Below are positions 15,898 to 25,475 of a stretch of DNA of 64,000 nucleotides, piece after piece. The stretch is from NCBI GenBank assembly GCA_902591755.1, contig CACJBX010000002.1:62001-126000 (forward strand), written 5' to 3'. The DNA is from an uncultured Pelagibacteraceae bacterium. GTDB lineage: Bacteria > Pseudomonadota > Alphaproteobacteria > Pelagibacterales > Pelagibacteraceae. Each line of letters begins with the position of its first letter. Position 1 is the first letter of the stretch. The notes under the pieces were generated by a model. That model searched no databases. It had not been told where the DNA came from and saw nothing but the letters and a program-made list of their open reading frames with translations. The position numbers were made by a program, and so were the translations under genes.

Positions 15898-18003
15898 TCA
15901 TCCAGCTATAACTGCTAAAAGTAATAAAGCAACTATGTTTGTGATCTTTATCATTGGATTCACTGCTGGACCTGCTGTATCTTTGTAAGGGTCACCAACT
16001 GTGTCGCCGGTTACTGCAGCTTTATGAGCTTCAGACCCTTTTCCACCATGATTACCATCCTCTATATATTTTTTAGCATTATCCCAAGCACCACCACCAG
16101 CTGTCATTGAAATTGCCACAAACAAGCCAGTAATTATAACTCCCAGTAACATTGCACCTACAGATGATAAAGCAGCAACTTGTCCGCCTATTTGATAAAT
16201 TATCAAATATAAAACTATTGGAGATAAAACAGGTAATAGAGATGGTATAATCATTTCTTTAATCGCAGCTTTAGTAAGTAAATCAACGAGTTTGCCGTAA
16301 TCAGGTTTTGCTTTTCTTTTCATTATACCAGGAATTTTTTTAAATTGTCTTCTAACCTCTATTACAACTGCGCCTCCTGCTCTTCCAACTGCTTGCATAC
16401 CCATAGATCCAAAAAGATATGGTAACATACCACCAACTAATAAACCCACTACTACGAAAGGATTTGATAGATCAAAGCTTACAACTACATTTTCAAGCTT
16501 TGAACCAGGTAAACTAGAAAAAAATTTAATATCTTCTGTATATGCTGCGAATAAAACTAAAGCTCCTAGCCCTGCTGAACCTATCGCATAACCTTTAGTG
16601 ACAGCTTTTGTAGTATTCCCTACTGCATCTAGTGCATCAGTAGTCTTTCTTACATTTTTAGGTAAATTGGACATCTCAGCTATTCCACCAGCGTTATCTG
16701 TTACTGGTCCATAAGCATCTAAAGCAACAACCATTCCAGCAAGAGCTAACATTGCAGTCACAGCAATTGCTATTCCATATAAACCAGCAATATAATTTGT
16801 TAATAAAATTCCACCAACAATAATTAGTGCTGGTATTGCTGTAGCTTCCATAGATACTGCTAGTCCTTGAATTACATTTGTACCATGTCCGGTAGTAGAT
16901 GATGATGCAACACTTTTCACTGGTCTATAATTTGTACCAGTATAATATTCTGTAACCCATATAAGTAGACCTGTAATTACTAATCCAATTACACTACAGT
17001 AATAAAGACTTAAGCCTGAAAATTGATTGTTACCTATTGAATATACTTTGTCTAATTCTAAAACATAATCAGTAAGTGGATATAAAACTAGTAGAGATGT
17101 GATTGCAGTAACAATGAAACCTTTATAAAGAGCAAGCATTATATTTTTTGACGAACCTAATCTTACAAAAAATGTTCCTAATATTGAAGTTACTATACAA
17201 ACTCCTCCTATTGTTAGAGGATAAACCATCATCATTAAATCTTTTGGGAAAAAAATTGAAGATAAAACCATCGTAGCAACAATAGTTACTGCGTAGGTTT
17301 CAAATAAATCTGCTGCCATTCCTGCGCAGTCACCAACGTTATCCCCAACGTTGTCTGCTATTACTGCTGGGTTTCTTGGATCATCTTCTGGAATTCCTGC
17401 TTCTACTTTTCCAACTAAATCTGCACCAACATCAGCACCTTTTGTAAAAATTCCACCACCTAATCTTGCAAATATAGAAATGAGTGAGGCACCAAATCCC
17501 AAAGCAATAAGTGCATTTATTAATTCTCTTTTATCAACGTTAAATTTTAAAAGTAAATAATAGTAAACTGCTATTGATAATAAAGCTAATCCAGCAACTA
17601 ACATTCCAGTAACAGCACCAGACTTAAATGCAATCGATAAACCTTTTGATAAACCTTTTCTAGATGCTTCAGCAGTTCTTACATTGGCCTGAACTGAAAC
17701 TAACATTCCCACATAACCTGCAATACCAGACAATGCAGCTCCAATTAAGTAACCCAGACCTACTAAAAAACTAAAAGAAAAACTTATAATAACAAGAACT
17801 ACTAAACCAACAATTGCGATAGTCTTATACTGTCTGTTTAAATATGCTTTTGCACCAATTTGAATTGCAGATGCAATTTCTTGCATCTTTGAGTTTCCTG
17901 TACTTGCGGCTAAAATATTTTTTCCTGTAAAATATCCGTAAACTATTGATAAGATACCAGCTAGAATTGTGTAGATTAAAATTGTTTCAACATTATAGTT
18001 CAT
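15898..18003 (-). CDS. hppA: Membrane H+-translocating pyrophosphatase (K+-independent type)
   Basis: The enzyme couples pyrophosphate hydrolysis to proton pumping across the inner membrane, saving energy from biosynthetic PPi. The 701-aa protein has about 16 helices. The catalytic loop contains [19 protein letters not shown] (about 208-226). Lysine at K466 in [10 protein letters not shown] is the residue that makes this subfamily K+-independent; K+-dependent enzymes have alanine there. A Shine-Dalgarno AAGGA precedes the ATG, and TATACT about 50 bp upstream may be a -10. Energy-saving PPases of this type are typical of SAR11. Confidence 0.96.
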   Translation of the reverse strand: MNYNVETILIYTILAGILSIVYGYFTGKNILAASTGNSKMQEIASAIQIGAKAYLNRQYKTIAIVGLVVLVIISFSFSFLVGLGYLIGAALSGIAGYVGMLVSVQANVRTAEASRKGLSKGLSIAFKSGAVTGMLVAGLALLSIAVYYYLLLKFNVDKRELINALIALGFGASLISIFARLGGGIFTKGADVGADLVGKVEAGIPEDDPRNPAVIADNVGDNVGDCAGMAADLFETYAVTIVATMVLSSIFFPKDLMMMVYPLTIGGVCIVTSILGTFFVRLGSSKNIMLALYKGFIVTAITSLLVLYPLTDYVLELDKVYSIGNNQFSGLSLYYCSVIGLVITGLLIWVTEYYTGTNYRPVKSVASSSTTGHGTNVIQGLAVSMEATAIPALIIVGGILLTNYIAGLYGIAIAVTAMLALAGMVVALDAYGPVTDNAGGIAEMSNLPKNVRKTTDALDAVGNTTKAVTKGYAIGSAGLGALVLFAAYTEDIKFFSSLPGSKLENVVVSFDLSNPFVVVGLLVGGMLPYLFGSMGMQAVGRAGGAVVIEVRRQFKKIPGIMKRKAKPDYGKLVDLLTKAAIKEMIIPSLLPVLSPIVLYLIIYQIGGQVAALSSVGAMLLGVIITGLFVAISMTAGGGAWDNAKKYIEDGNHGGKGSEAHKAAVTGDTVGDPYKDTAGPAVNPMIKITNIVALLLLAVIAG

Positions 18004-18083
18004 AAATTCCTTATGTATTAAAAGTTTCTATTTAAAAAAAATGGACATTACAAAAATAAGTATAAAAGGCAATATAATATTAG

Positions 18084-19046
18084 TTAAAATTGATGAGTAT
18101 AACCAAGGTTTTTATTTATTCTAAACTTGTTGTTACCTTTTAAAATACAGGAATCTTGGTGTTTTTTTAAGATTTTACCGATTCTTTGAATTTTAAGTTT
18201 TTTACTTTTGGCGTACTTATTGATTAAAGATCGGTTTTTTTTATGAGAGGTGAAAATAATTTCATAATCATCACCATTAAAAATTATATTTTCAATTTTA
18301 AACCTTTTATTTCTACTTAGGACCTCTTTGAGTTGATTTGATAATTTAATGTCATCTAATCTAAGTGCAAAACCATGTTTCTGTTGTCTTATCATTTTTT
18401 TCAAATCAATCAACAACCCATCGGATATATCAATAGATGTATTTGCAAATTTTTGTAAGAAATTTACCGTTTTTAAATTTATAGATGGCATATAGAATTT
18501 AGAAATGAAATATTTTTTCAAATGTTTTGGTATTGAAATTTTTTTTTTCAAAATTTGAAGACCTATGAAACTATCGCCTAAGTGACCAGTTATGTATATA
18601 TCATCTCCAATCATTGAGTTGTGTCTTTTTACTATCTTATTGGAAAATCCTATAACACAACATGTAAAAGAGTTAGTATTAGAATAAACTGTATCACCAC
18701 CAGATAATTCAATATCAAATTTTTTCTGTTCTAAGGATAAAGAGTTTGAAATCTTTTTTAAATTTTTGTTTGAGAAAGATTTTGAGTTACCACTCGCTGA
18801 TATAAAATAATATTTTGGTTTAACACCCTTACAAATTAAATCCGATAGTGATGATCTTAAAATCTTTTTAATTACAAGATCAGGTGCTTTAAAATTAGGA
18901 AAGTGTACTTTTTCAACATAAGTATCAACCGATACTGCTAATTTGTTGGATTTATTAAAAAAAATATCATCGTTTAGACCTTGAGATGAACTTTTTTTTT
19001 TGGTTAATCTTTTAAGAAATTTGTCAATTAATTGAACTTCGTTCAT
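18084..19046 (-). CDS. thiL: Thiamine-monophosphate kinase
   Basis: ThiL phosphorylates thiamine monophosphate to the active diphosphate. The signature pieces are an acidic N-terminal metal site (SVDTYVEKVHF), LSGGDTV, DDIYITGHLGD and SIDISDGLLIDL, all of the PurM-like ATP-binding fold. Length 320 aa is normal. It begins directly after the nusB stop, an order common in alphaproteobacteria. SAR11 depends on an external pyrimidine precursor for thiamine, and this last step would still be needed. Confidence 0.93.
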   Translation of the reverse strand: MNEVQLIDKFLKRLTKKKSSSQGLNDDIFFNKSNKLAVSVDTYVEKVHFPNFKAPDLVIKKILRSSLSDLICKGVKPKYYFISASGNSKSFSNKNLKKISNSLSLEQKKFDIELSGGDTVYSNTNSFTCCVIGFSNKIVKRHNSMIGDDIYITGHLGDSFIGLQILKKKISIPKHLKKYFISKFYMPSINLKTVNFLQKFANTSIDISDGLLIDLKKMIRQQKHGFALRLDDIKLSNQLKEVLSRNKRFKIENIIFNGDDYEIIFTSHKKNRSLINKYAKSKKLKIQRIGKILKKHQDSCILKGNNKFRINKNLGYTHQF

Positions 19047-19442
19047 TTAAGCTCTGATTTTATTTGATATTTTATCTAATAATGCATTAAGATATTTCGT
19101 CTGTGATAAGTCTATAAAATAATTAGACGCATTTAGATATTCTTTGATAATTATTTTTGAAGAAACATTCGGTTTGTATAAAAATTCAAAAATAGCACTT
19201 TTAATTATTATTATAAAAATTTTATCAAGTTTTTTTAGTTTAATGTCATTTTCTAAATGTATTTGAATTTCATTATTAATTACTTCATTTCGTTCAATTG
19301 TACCTTTTACAACATCCTTTATAAATTTTTTAAATCTGTGTTTAGGAAATGTTAATTCCTCTTCTTTATTAAAAAATTTTCCATATAATTTTTGAATTAT
19401 AATTACTCTTGGATTATTTTTTGGACTGTATTGTGGCTGCAT
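19047..19442 (-). CDS. nusB: Transcription antitermination factor NusB
   Basis: The 131-aa helical protein has the NusB pattern: a basic N-terminal helix, the central DKIFIIIIKSAIFEFLY region and the conserved VSSKIIIKEYLNASNYF segment. NusB binds boxA RNA with S10 during rRNA transcription. The usual SARR..A.Q..Y start is degenerate (NNPRVIIIQKLYGKF), which keeps confidence below maximum. It lies between ribH (4 bp gap) and thiL (no gap), the standard place for nusB. Confidence 0.88.
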   Translation of the reverse strand: MQPQYSPKNNPRVIIIQKLYGKFFNKEEELTFPKHRFKKFIKDVVKGTIERNEVINNEIQIHLENDIKLKKLDKIFIIIIKSAIFEFLYKPNVSSKIIIKEYLNASNYFIDLSQTKYLNALLDKISNKIRA

Positions 19443-19446
19443 CTTT

Positions 19447-19860
19447 TTAGTTGTCGTTAATCAAAAGTTCAATTACTGCGTTTGCTGCTTCTTTACCTTT
19501 GTTTTTATTTGATTTATCAGCACGTTCAATTGCTTGGTCTTTATTTAAGCAAGTTAAAATTCCATTTCCAATAGGTTTTTTACTTTCAATTGATAATTTC
19601 ATTATTGCATCTATTGAAGATTTACTGATAAAATCAAAATGAGGCGTTTCACCTTTGATGACACATCCCAAGGCTATAAAAGCATCATATTTTTTTAAAT
19701 TTTTTGATACCGCATATGGTATTTCGAAAACACCTGGAACATAAATAATCTCTGTTTTAATTTTTTTTTTATGATTATTTACAACATCATTAACACCACT
19801 AACTAGCATATTAATGATATCTTCATAATATTTTGATGCGACTATACAAATTTTTTTCAT
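19447..19860 (-). CDS. ribH: 6,7-dimethyl-8-ribityllumazine synthase
   Basis: RibH condenses the dihydroxybutanone phosphate made by RibB with the ribitylamino-uracil made by RibD. The segments VPGVFEIPYAV and GCVIKGETPHFDFIS, with the catalytic histidine in the latter, are family hallmarks. Length 137 aa is short but complete. Its start overlaps the ribB stop by 4 bp (ATGA-type), within the ribD-ribE-ribB-ribH-nusB-thiL run. Confidence 0.95.
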   Translation of the reverse strand: MKKICIVASKYYEDIINMLVSGVNDVVNNHKKKIKTEIIYVPGVFEIPYAVSKNLKKYDAFIALGCVIKGETPHFDFISKSSIDAIMKLSIESKKPIGNGILTCLNKDQAIERADKSNKNKGKEAANAVIELLINDN

Positions 19861-20960
19861 TTTATAATTTCTTGTTTGGTAATTCTAATTCCAAAACCTT
19901 CTAAGCCAATAACTTTTTTTGGCGATCTGGTAACTAATATCATATTTTTTACTTTTAAAGCTTTAATTATTTGAGCACCAATACCATAGTTTCTAATTAG
20001 TTTATCAGTGCCCATTTTATCTTTCTTATCAGATTTAAAGTCTCTTAAAGTTGAAGATACAGATTTTAAATTAGAGTCTCTTATAAAAACTAATATACAA
20101 TTATTATAATCTTTAAAATAATCTAATGTATTATTAAATGAATTAGGCAATCTCTTTCCTAGTAAATAACTTTCAACCAAATTGGAGGATATAACTCGTA
20201 CTCTAGTATTTTTACTGGGGCTGATTTTACCTTTTATTAATGCAAAATGTTCAGAACCATCAAGTTGATTTTCAAAAATTTTAATTTGATATTTTTTATT
20301 TTTAATTACAATTTTATCAGTTTTTTTGAGCTTAACTAATTTTTCATTCTTTAATCTATAAGAAATTAAGTCTTCTATTTTTGCTATAGCCAATTTATGT
20401 TTATTAGCAAATTCAAAAAGCTCTTTGCCTTTTGTCATTACTCCTTTATCGTTCATTATTTCACATATAACCGCCGAAGGATTTTTTTTGGCTAGTTTTG
20501 ATATATCAACTGATGCCTCTGTATGACCTGCCCTTACTAAAACTCCACCGTCTTTAGAGATGATTGGAAATATATGTCCTGGTGAAACTATATCTTTTTT
20601 TTTAACATTTGTTTTTATTGCTGTTTTAATTGTTAAAGATCTGTCTTTTGCAGAAATACCAGTTGTAACTCCCCTTCTTGCCTCTATTGATACTGTAAAA
20701 GCTGTTTGGTTTCTTGATTTATTTATTGGAGACATGAGAGAAAGACTCAATCTTTTAGCTTGTTTATTTGTTAGCGCTAAACAAATTAATCCCCTTCCAT
20801 ATTTTGCCATGAAATTAATTTTCTTTGGAGAAACATTTGAAGCTGGTATTACCAAATCACCTTCATTTTCTCTGTGTTCATCATCTACAAGGATATACAT
20901 TTCTCCTTTTTTGGCTTTACGGATAATGTTTTCTACAGAGCTAAACTTTTTTGTTTTCAT
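19857..20960 (-). CDS. ribB: DHBP synthase with degenerate GTP cyclohydrolase II-like domain (RibBX type)
   Basis: Residues 1-205 are a full 3,4-dihydroxy-2-butanone-4-phosphate synthase, with DDEHRENEGD for metal binding, a TGISAKDR region and GHTEASVD. The remaining residues look like GTP cyclohydrolase II, ending NYGIGAQIIKAL and GLEGFGI. However, the zinc cysteines (normally in a SECLTGD..S.RCDC motif) are gone and the segment reads SSNLVESYLLGKRLPNS. The second domain is therefore probably not a working cyclohydrolase, as known for RibBX proteins in some proteobacteria. A separate ribA would be needed elsewhere in the genome. Confidence 0.9.
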   Translation of the reverse strand: MKTKKFSSVENIIRKAKKGEMYILVDDEHRENEGDLVIPASNVSPKKINFMAKYGRGLICLALTNKQAKRLSLSLMSPINKSRNQTAFTVSIEARRGVTTGISAKDRSLTIKTAIKTNVKKKDIVSPGHIFPIISKDGGVLVRAGHTEASVDISKLAKKNPSAVICEIMNDKGVMTKGKELFEFANKHKLAIAKIEDLISYRLKNEKLVKLKKTDKIVIKNKKYQIKIFENQLDGSEHFALIKGKISPSKNTRVRVISSNLVESYLLGKRLPNSFNNTLDYFKDYNNCILVFIRDSNLKSVSSTLRDFKSDKKDKMGTDKLIRNYGIGAQIIKALKVKNMILVTRSPKKVIGLEGFGIRITKQEIIK

Positions 20961-21537
20961 AAAATTTTTTTACATATTTTGAAAGAATATCTATTTCAAT
21001 GTTAACAATATCATTAACCTTTAAATTTGATAAATTAGTAAGCTTTAAGGTATGCGGAATGCACCAAATTTGAAAGTTATTACCTTTTATTTTTGATATT
21101 GTAAGCGAAACACCGTTTATAAGTATTGAAGCTTTAGGTATTAAATATTTTGAAAATTTATTTTCAATTTTAAATTCTAATACAATTGATTTACCCACTT
21201 TTTTAATTTTTTTTAGTAAAGAAGTACAATCAACATGGCCTTGGCATATATGACCTGAAATATCTTGACCATATTTTAAAGGCAGTTCAAGATTTATCTT
21301 TTGACCAATTTTAAGATGCTTAAACTTTGATTTGTTGATACTTTCTTTGGATAGATAAAATTCTAATAAGTCTTTTTTTTTTGAAACCAATGTAAGACAA
21401 ACACCATCACATGCAATGGATGAACCAATATCTTTTTTGTCCAATTTAAGCTTGCTCTTTATAAATATTTTTGTCCCTGTGTTTAATTTCGAAAATTTTG
21501 ATACAGTTCCCTGTTGATATATAATTCCGTTAAACAT
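20941..21537 (-). CDS. ribE: Riboflavin synthase, alpha subunit
   Basis: The protein dismutates two lumazines into riboflavin and a pyrimidine. It consists of two homologous lumazine-binding barrels: MFNGIIYQQGTV...ACDGVCLTLVS and GHICQGHVDCTS...LINGVSLTISK. Length 198 aa is normal. It starts 3 bp after ribD and overlaps the ribB start by 20 bp, so the genes are translationally coupled. Confidence 0.95.
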   Translation of the reverse strand: MFNGIIYQQGTVSKFSKLNTGTKIFIKSKLKLDKKDIGSSIACDGVCLTLVSKKKDLLEFYLSKESINKSKFKHLKIGQKINLELPLKYGQDISGHICQGHVDCTSLLKKIKKVGKSIVLEFKIENKFSKYLIPKASILINGVSLTISKIKGNNFQIWCIPHTLKLTNLSNLKVNDIVNIEIDILSKYVKKFYENKKV

Positions 21538-21540
21538 TTT

Positions 21541-22623
21541 TTAAATAAATCTTGTAATTTTATTTTTATCAAAATACTGATTGATATTACTATTAATTCT
21601 AAATTTTTTTGATAATTTATAAACTATTTTTTTAATGTTTAATTTACCAGATTGTCTCAATTTATTATCTGTTTTTATTAAATAAAATTCATTAAATAAA
21701 TTTTTATCCAACATTTTGTTTGTAAACTGATTTCCACCCTCAACTAATAAAAAACGTATATTGTTTTGATATAAAATTGACATAACTTTTTTTAAGTTAA
21801 ATTCACCATTTTTTTCGAGTTTAACATTGATTAGTTTTACTTTTTTACTCTTAAGAAACTTTATCTTTTTTTTATCACCTGAGTTATAAAAAATAATTAT
21901 TTTAGTATTCTTTAATTTGAAAATATTTGCATTTTTTTTAACTTTTAAATTCTTATCTATAATAACTTTTATAGGTGAATACTCATTTAAACCAGATAAT
22001 CTACAATCCAATAATGGATTGTCTTCGTTAATAGTCTTGTAAGTAACTAATATAGCTTGATTTTTATACCTTAGATGATGAGAAAAAGATTGAGTATATG
22101 TATTAGAAACATATTTTGATTTAGAACTTTTAATAAAAAAATCTTTTGAGCATGCTATTTTTCCTACTACATAGGGTTGTTTATATTTTCTTTGAAAAAT
22201 ATAAGGTTTATAAAATTCACTTATCTTAGGTACATTAATATTTTTAACTTTAATTTTTTTTGATTTTAGAATTTGTTTGGCTCTTTTTGAGGATCTTTTA
22301 TCAATGTCATGAGTAGCAAAAACAAGCCTGGAAATCTTTTTATCTATTATAATATTAGTGCAAGGCGGTGTTTTTCCATAATGACTACAAGGTTCTAAAG
22401 TTACATAAAGAGATGAGCCCTTAGTTATTTTTTTGTCAATTTTATTTAATAAACTAAACTCAGAATGAGGCGTTCCATTATAACCTGTGGAAGCTAACGA
22501 AATAACCTCATCATTCTTAACAAGAACACTTCCAACAGAAGGATTTGTCCCTGTTAAACCCTCCATATTTTTTGCTAAATTCAAAGCTAAATTTAAATAG
22601 AGCTTATCTTTTTTTGAAGACAT
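21541..22623 (-). CDS. ribD: Bifunctional riboflavin deaminase/reductase RibD
   Basis: The N-terminal deaminase domain (about 1-145) has the zinc site PHSEF and [14 protein letters not shown]; the usual HAE is HSE here but the metal ligands are kept. The C-terminal domain (about 150-360) is the dihydrofolate-reductase-like reductase, with [10 protein letters not shown] and [10 protein letters not shown]. Together they perform steps two and three of riboflavin synthesis. The reductase half is lysine-rich and diverged. It overlaps nrdR by 20 bp at its start, the common nrdR-ribD linkage. Confidence 0.93.
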   Translation of the reverse strand: MSSKKDKLYLNLALNLAKNMEGLTGTNPSVGSVLVKNDEVISLASTGYNGTPHSEFSLLNKIDKKITKGSSLYVTLEPCSHYGKTPPCTNIIIDKKISRLVFATHDIDKRSSKRAKQILKSKKIKVKNINVPKISEFYKPYIFQRKYKQPYVVGKIACSKDFFIKSSKSKYVSNTYTQSFSHHLRYKNQAILVTYKTINEDNPLLDCRLSGLNEYSPIKVIIDKNLKVKKNANIFKLKNTKIIIFYNSGDKKKIKFLKSKKVKLINVKLEKNGEFNLKKVMSILYQNNIRFLLVEGGNQFTNKMLDKNLFNEFYLIKTDNKLRQSGKLNIKKIVYKLSKKFRINSNINQYFDKNKITRFI

Positions 22624-23062
22624 CTATTTTGTCTACAAATTGTACAAAGTCTTTTTCTTCTCTAAAATTTCTATAAACAGATGCAAATCTTACGTAAGCT
22701 ACAGGGTCTAAATTTTTTAAACCATCCATAACCATTTTTCCAATTGCATTGGACGAAATTTCATTTTGCCCTAATTCTTCAAGTGATCTTGAAATATTAG
22801 TAATAAATTTTTCGACAGTTTCAGTATCAATGGGTCTTTTTTTTAGAGCAATGTAAATTGACTTTGATAATTTATCTCTATCAAATGGTGATTTTCTTCC
22901 ACTCTTTTTAACAACCATTAATTCTCTAAATTGAATTCTTTCAAAAGTAGTAAATCTTTCTCCACATGTGCAAAGTCTCCTTCTTCTTATTGCAGTACCA
23001 TCTTCGGTTGGACGTGAATCCACAACCGATGTTTCACCTTTTTTTTCACATGGACAAATCAT
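22604..23062 (-). CDS. nrdR: Transcriptional repressor NrdR with shortened zinc ribbon
   Basis: NrdR represses ribonucleotide reductase genes when its ATP-cone senses (d)ATP. The [15 protein letters not shown] and ERFTTFER segments and the ATP-cone from about residue 47 ([15 protein letters not shown]) are clear, and 152 aa is normal. The zinc ribbon is odd: both cysteine pairs are C-x-C (MICPCE and LCTCGE) where the family has C-x-x-C. I re-read the codons (TGT CCA TGT; TGC ACA TGT) and they are as stated. It follows glyA by 3 bp. Confidence 0.93.
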   Translation of the reverse strand: MICPCEKKGETSVVDSRPTEDGTAIRRRRLCTCGERFTTFERIQFRELMVVKKSGRKSPFDRDKLSKSIYIALKKRPIDTETVEKFITNISRSLEELGQNEISSNAIGKMVMDGLKNLDPVAYVRFASVYRNFREEKDFVQFVDKIDVFKKR

Positions 23063-23065
23063 TTA

Positions 23066-24376
23066 CTATTTTAAATTTTTATAAATCGGAAATTTTGAGC
23101 ACAGTGAAATTACTTCTTCTTTTACTTCTGCTTCAACTTTCGCATTATCGTCTGGATTTGCTGATAAACCTTTTATTGTTTTAGTTATTAGTTCTCCTAC
23201 TTTTTTAAATTCATCTAAACCAAAGCCCCTTGTAGTTGCAGCTTGTGTTCCTAATCTTATCCCAGATGTTATCATTGGACTTTCTGTATCATATGGAATT
23301 CCATTTTTATTACATGTTATGTTTGCTCTACATAAACTATCAGCCGCAATATTTCCTTTTACATTGAATGGTCTTAAGTCTACCAACATTAAATGAGTAT
23401 CAGTTCCGCCTGAATATATTTTAAAACCATTGTTTTTTAATGTCTCGGCTAAAATTTTTGCATTAGCCATTACATTTGAAATATAATTTCTAAATTCTGG
23501 TTTTAATGCTTCAAGGAACCCTACTGCTTTTGCAGCAATTATATGCATCAAAGGTCCACCTTGATAACCTGGGAAAACTGCAGAATTAAATTTTTTAGAC
23601 AAAGCTTCATTATTAGTTAAAATAATTCCACCACGTGCACTTCTAAAAACTTTATGAGTTGTTGAAGTAACAACGTCAGCATACTCTACAGGATTTGGAT
23701 AACCTTTACCTGCAACTAAACCAGAAAAGTGAGCCATATCTACCATAAAATATGCTCCTACTTTATCTGCAATCTCCCTAAACTTTTTAAAATCAATTTG
23801 TCTAGAGTACGCACTTCCACCTGCAATTATAAGTTTTGGTTTATTCTCAACTGCAAGTTTCCCAATAGATTCATAATCTAGTAATTCTGTTTTTTTATCT
23901 ACATCATATGCGATTGCGTTAAACCATTTCCCTGAAACAGATGCTTTTGACCCGTGAGTAAGGTGACCACCAGAATTTAAACTCATTCCCATTATAGTAT
24001 CACCTGGTTTTAGTAATGCTAAGAAGACTGCTCCATTAGCTTGAGCTCCAGAATGAGGTTGGCTATTAGCAAATTTACAATTAAATAATTTCTTTAGTCT
24101 TTCGTTAGCTAAGTTTTCAGCAACGTCGACATGATCACATCCGTTATAATATCTTTTTCCTGGATAACCTTCAGCATACTTGTTAGTTAATACAGATCCT
24201 TGAGCTTCAAGAAGAGCATTAGAAACAATATTCTCTGATGCAATTAGTTCGATATGTTGTTGTTGCCTAGCTAATTCATCATTAATAGCCTTATATATTT
24301 CTGGATCAGTATCTGATAAGTTTTTTTCAAAAAAGTTTTGATACTCTATATTTGTATATTTACCTTCACTAGACAT
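23066..24376 (-). CDS. glyA: Serine hydroxymethyltransferase
   Basis: GlyA interconverts serine and glycine with tetrahydrofolate as one-carbon acceptor. The segments [23 protein letters not shown] and the PLP-lysine region [12 protein letters not shown] are present, and 436 aa is normal. It lies between rpiB and nrdR with 3-bp gaps. It is the natural partner of the sarcosine oxidase operon in this window, which yields glycine and methylene-THF. No glycine riboswitch is possible here given the 3-bp gap to rpiB. Confidence 0.97.
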   Translation of the reverse strand: MSSEGKYTNIEYQNFFEKNLSDTDPEIYKAINDELARQQQHIELIASENIVSNALLEAQGSVLTNKYAEGYPGKRYYNGCDHVDVAENLANERLKKLFNCKFANSQPHSGAQANGAVFLALLKPGDTIMGMSLNSGGHLTHGSKASVSGKWFNAIAYDVDKKTELLDYESIGKLAVENKPKLIIAGGSAYSRQIDFKKFREIADKVGAYFMVDMAHFSGLVAGKGYPNPVEYADVVTSTTHKVFRSARGGIILTNNEALSKKFNSAVFPGYQGGPLMHIIAAKAVGFLEALKPEFRNYISNVMANAKILAETLKNNGFKIYSGGTDTHLMLVDLRPFNVKGNIAADSLCRANITCNKNGIPYDTESPMITSGIRLGTQAATTRGFGLDEFKKVGELITKTIKGLSANPDDNAKVEAEVKEEVISLCSKFPIYKNLK

Positions 24377-24379
24377 AAT

Positions 24380-24808
24380 TTATTTTATTTTTTTAACCCT
24401 TCTCAAGTGTCTACCACTTTCGAATCTAGTTTTCAAAAAAATATTAACACAATTTAAAGCTAATTTTGCGCTAATAAGTCTCGATCCTAAAGCGATTATA
24501 TTGGCATCATTATGTAATCTTGATAATTTGGTATTTTCAATGCTATAACACAATGCGGCTCTTATATTTTTAACCTTGTTTGCCGCTATTGACATTCCAA
24601 CACCCGAGCCACAAACCAAGATCCCACGATTTTTTTTACTTTTTGCAACACTTTTTGCTAATTTTTTTGCAAAATCTGGATAATCTACAGAATTGTCATT
24701 GCTGGGTCCTAAGTCGAAAATTTTTAATTTTTTCTTTTTTAATGAATATTTTATTTTTTCTTTTAGTTTAAATCCAGCGTGGTCTGAAGATATATAGATT
24801 TTATTCAA
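24380..24808 (-). CDS. rpiB: Ribose-5-phosphate isomerase B
   Basis: The protein interconverts ribose-5-phosphate and ribulose-5-phosphate. The motifs IYISSDHAGFKLKE, VDYPDFA, and VCGSGVGMSIAANK with the catalytic cysteine identify the RpiB/LacAB family. The track start at 24919 runs into the upstream gene; the family begins at a TTG codon (24808) one base after that gene's stop, giving 142 aa, the expected length. A TTG start with coupling to the upstream stop is inferred. Confidence 0.92.
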   Translation of the reverse strand: MNKIYISSDHAGFKLKEKIKYSLKKKKLKIFDLGPSNDNSVDYPDFAKKLAKSVAKSKKNRGILVCGSGVGMSIAANKVKNIRAALCYSIENTKLSRLHNDANIIALGSRLISAKLALNCVNIFLKTRFESGRHLRRVKKIK

Positions 24809-24809
24809 A

Positions 24810-25400
24810 TTAATTAAATTTGTAATCAAGTACACAAGCAACAAGATGAATTCTATTCTCTTCACCGCCATTAAATGCATTGTGATACTTTTTATTATTA
24901 GTAATCCAAACTGATCCATCAGCTGGCATGTGCTTAGCTACATTATCTATTACCATTATACATCCAGGGTTTGTAATAATTGGGATATGTAGTCTAGGCT
25001 CTGGATCACGATGCCAACTTAAAGTAGATCTTGGTTCCTTTAATAATAATCTTACTCTGCCTAATTTATATTTTTTTGATAATTCTTCATAAACAGTTTT
25101 AAAATAAGTATCTTTATATTCATCTATGAACTGTGTGTACTTTCCTTCGTCAATCATTTTGTCCCTTGAAACTTCTTTTCCATCACTGTTTGGTTTCGTC
25201 CAAAATACCCCACGAACATTATTTCCTTTAATTGACTCTGGATCTCCTGGTATTTGATTTAATGAAATTCCAGCAAAGTGAGGAATTCCTAGACTTGTGT
25301 CAAAACCTTTTAGGTTTAAAACTTTTGTGCAAGCTTCTCGAAGTTTGGTAATATCGAATTTGATATCTTGTTTTTGAAAATCGTTAAATGATAGTGACAT
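24810..25400 (-). CDS. Aspartyl/asparaginyl beta-hydroxylase-like 2OG-Fe(II) oxygenase
   Basis: The C-terminal half carries an H-x-D iron motif (SWHRDPEPRLHIPI), an iron histidine in YHNAFNGG and the 2-oxoglutarate arginine in NRIHLVA, in the order of the Asp_Arg_Hydrox double-stranded beta-helix family. The N-terminal 90 residues have no recognised domain. It probably hydroxylates a peptide, amino acid or lipid-linked residue; the substrate cannot be predicted. It ends one base before the rpiB TTG start, and is divergent from hemB. Confidence 0.8.
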   Translation of the reverse strand: MSLSFNDFQKQDIKFDITKLREACTKVLNLKGFDTSLGIPHFAGISLNQIPGDPESIKGNNVRGVFWTKPNSDGKEVSRDKMIDEGKYTQFIDEYKDTYFKTVYEELSKKYKLGRVRLLLKEPRSTLSWHRDPEPRLHIPIITNPGCIMVIDNVAKHMPADGSVWITNNKKYHNAFNGGEENRIHLVACVLDYKFN

Positions 25401-25475
25401 TTTATAACTTTTTTATTAATAGCTTATAAACTATTTTTATATATATTACTATTGTCGCATTAAAAAACATTGAGA

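Noticed and set aside
20560-20982. 140-aa plus-strand ORF
   Set aside because: Antisense shadow of ribB.
24809-24919. N-terminal extension of rpiB in the ORF track
   Set aside because: It overlaps the upstream oxygenase gene and has no counterpart in the RpiB family.
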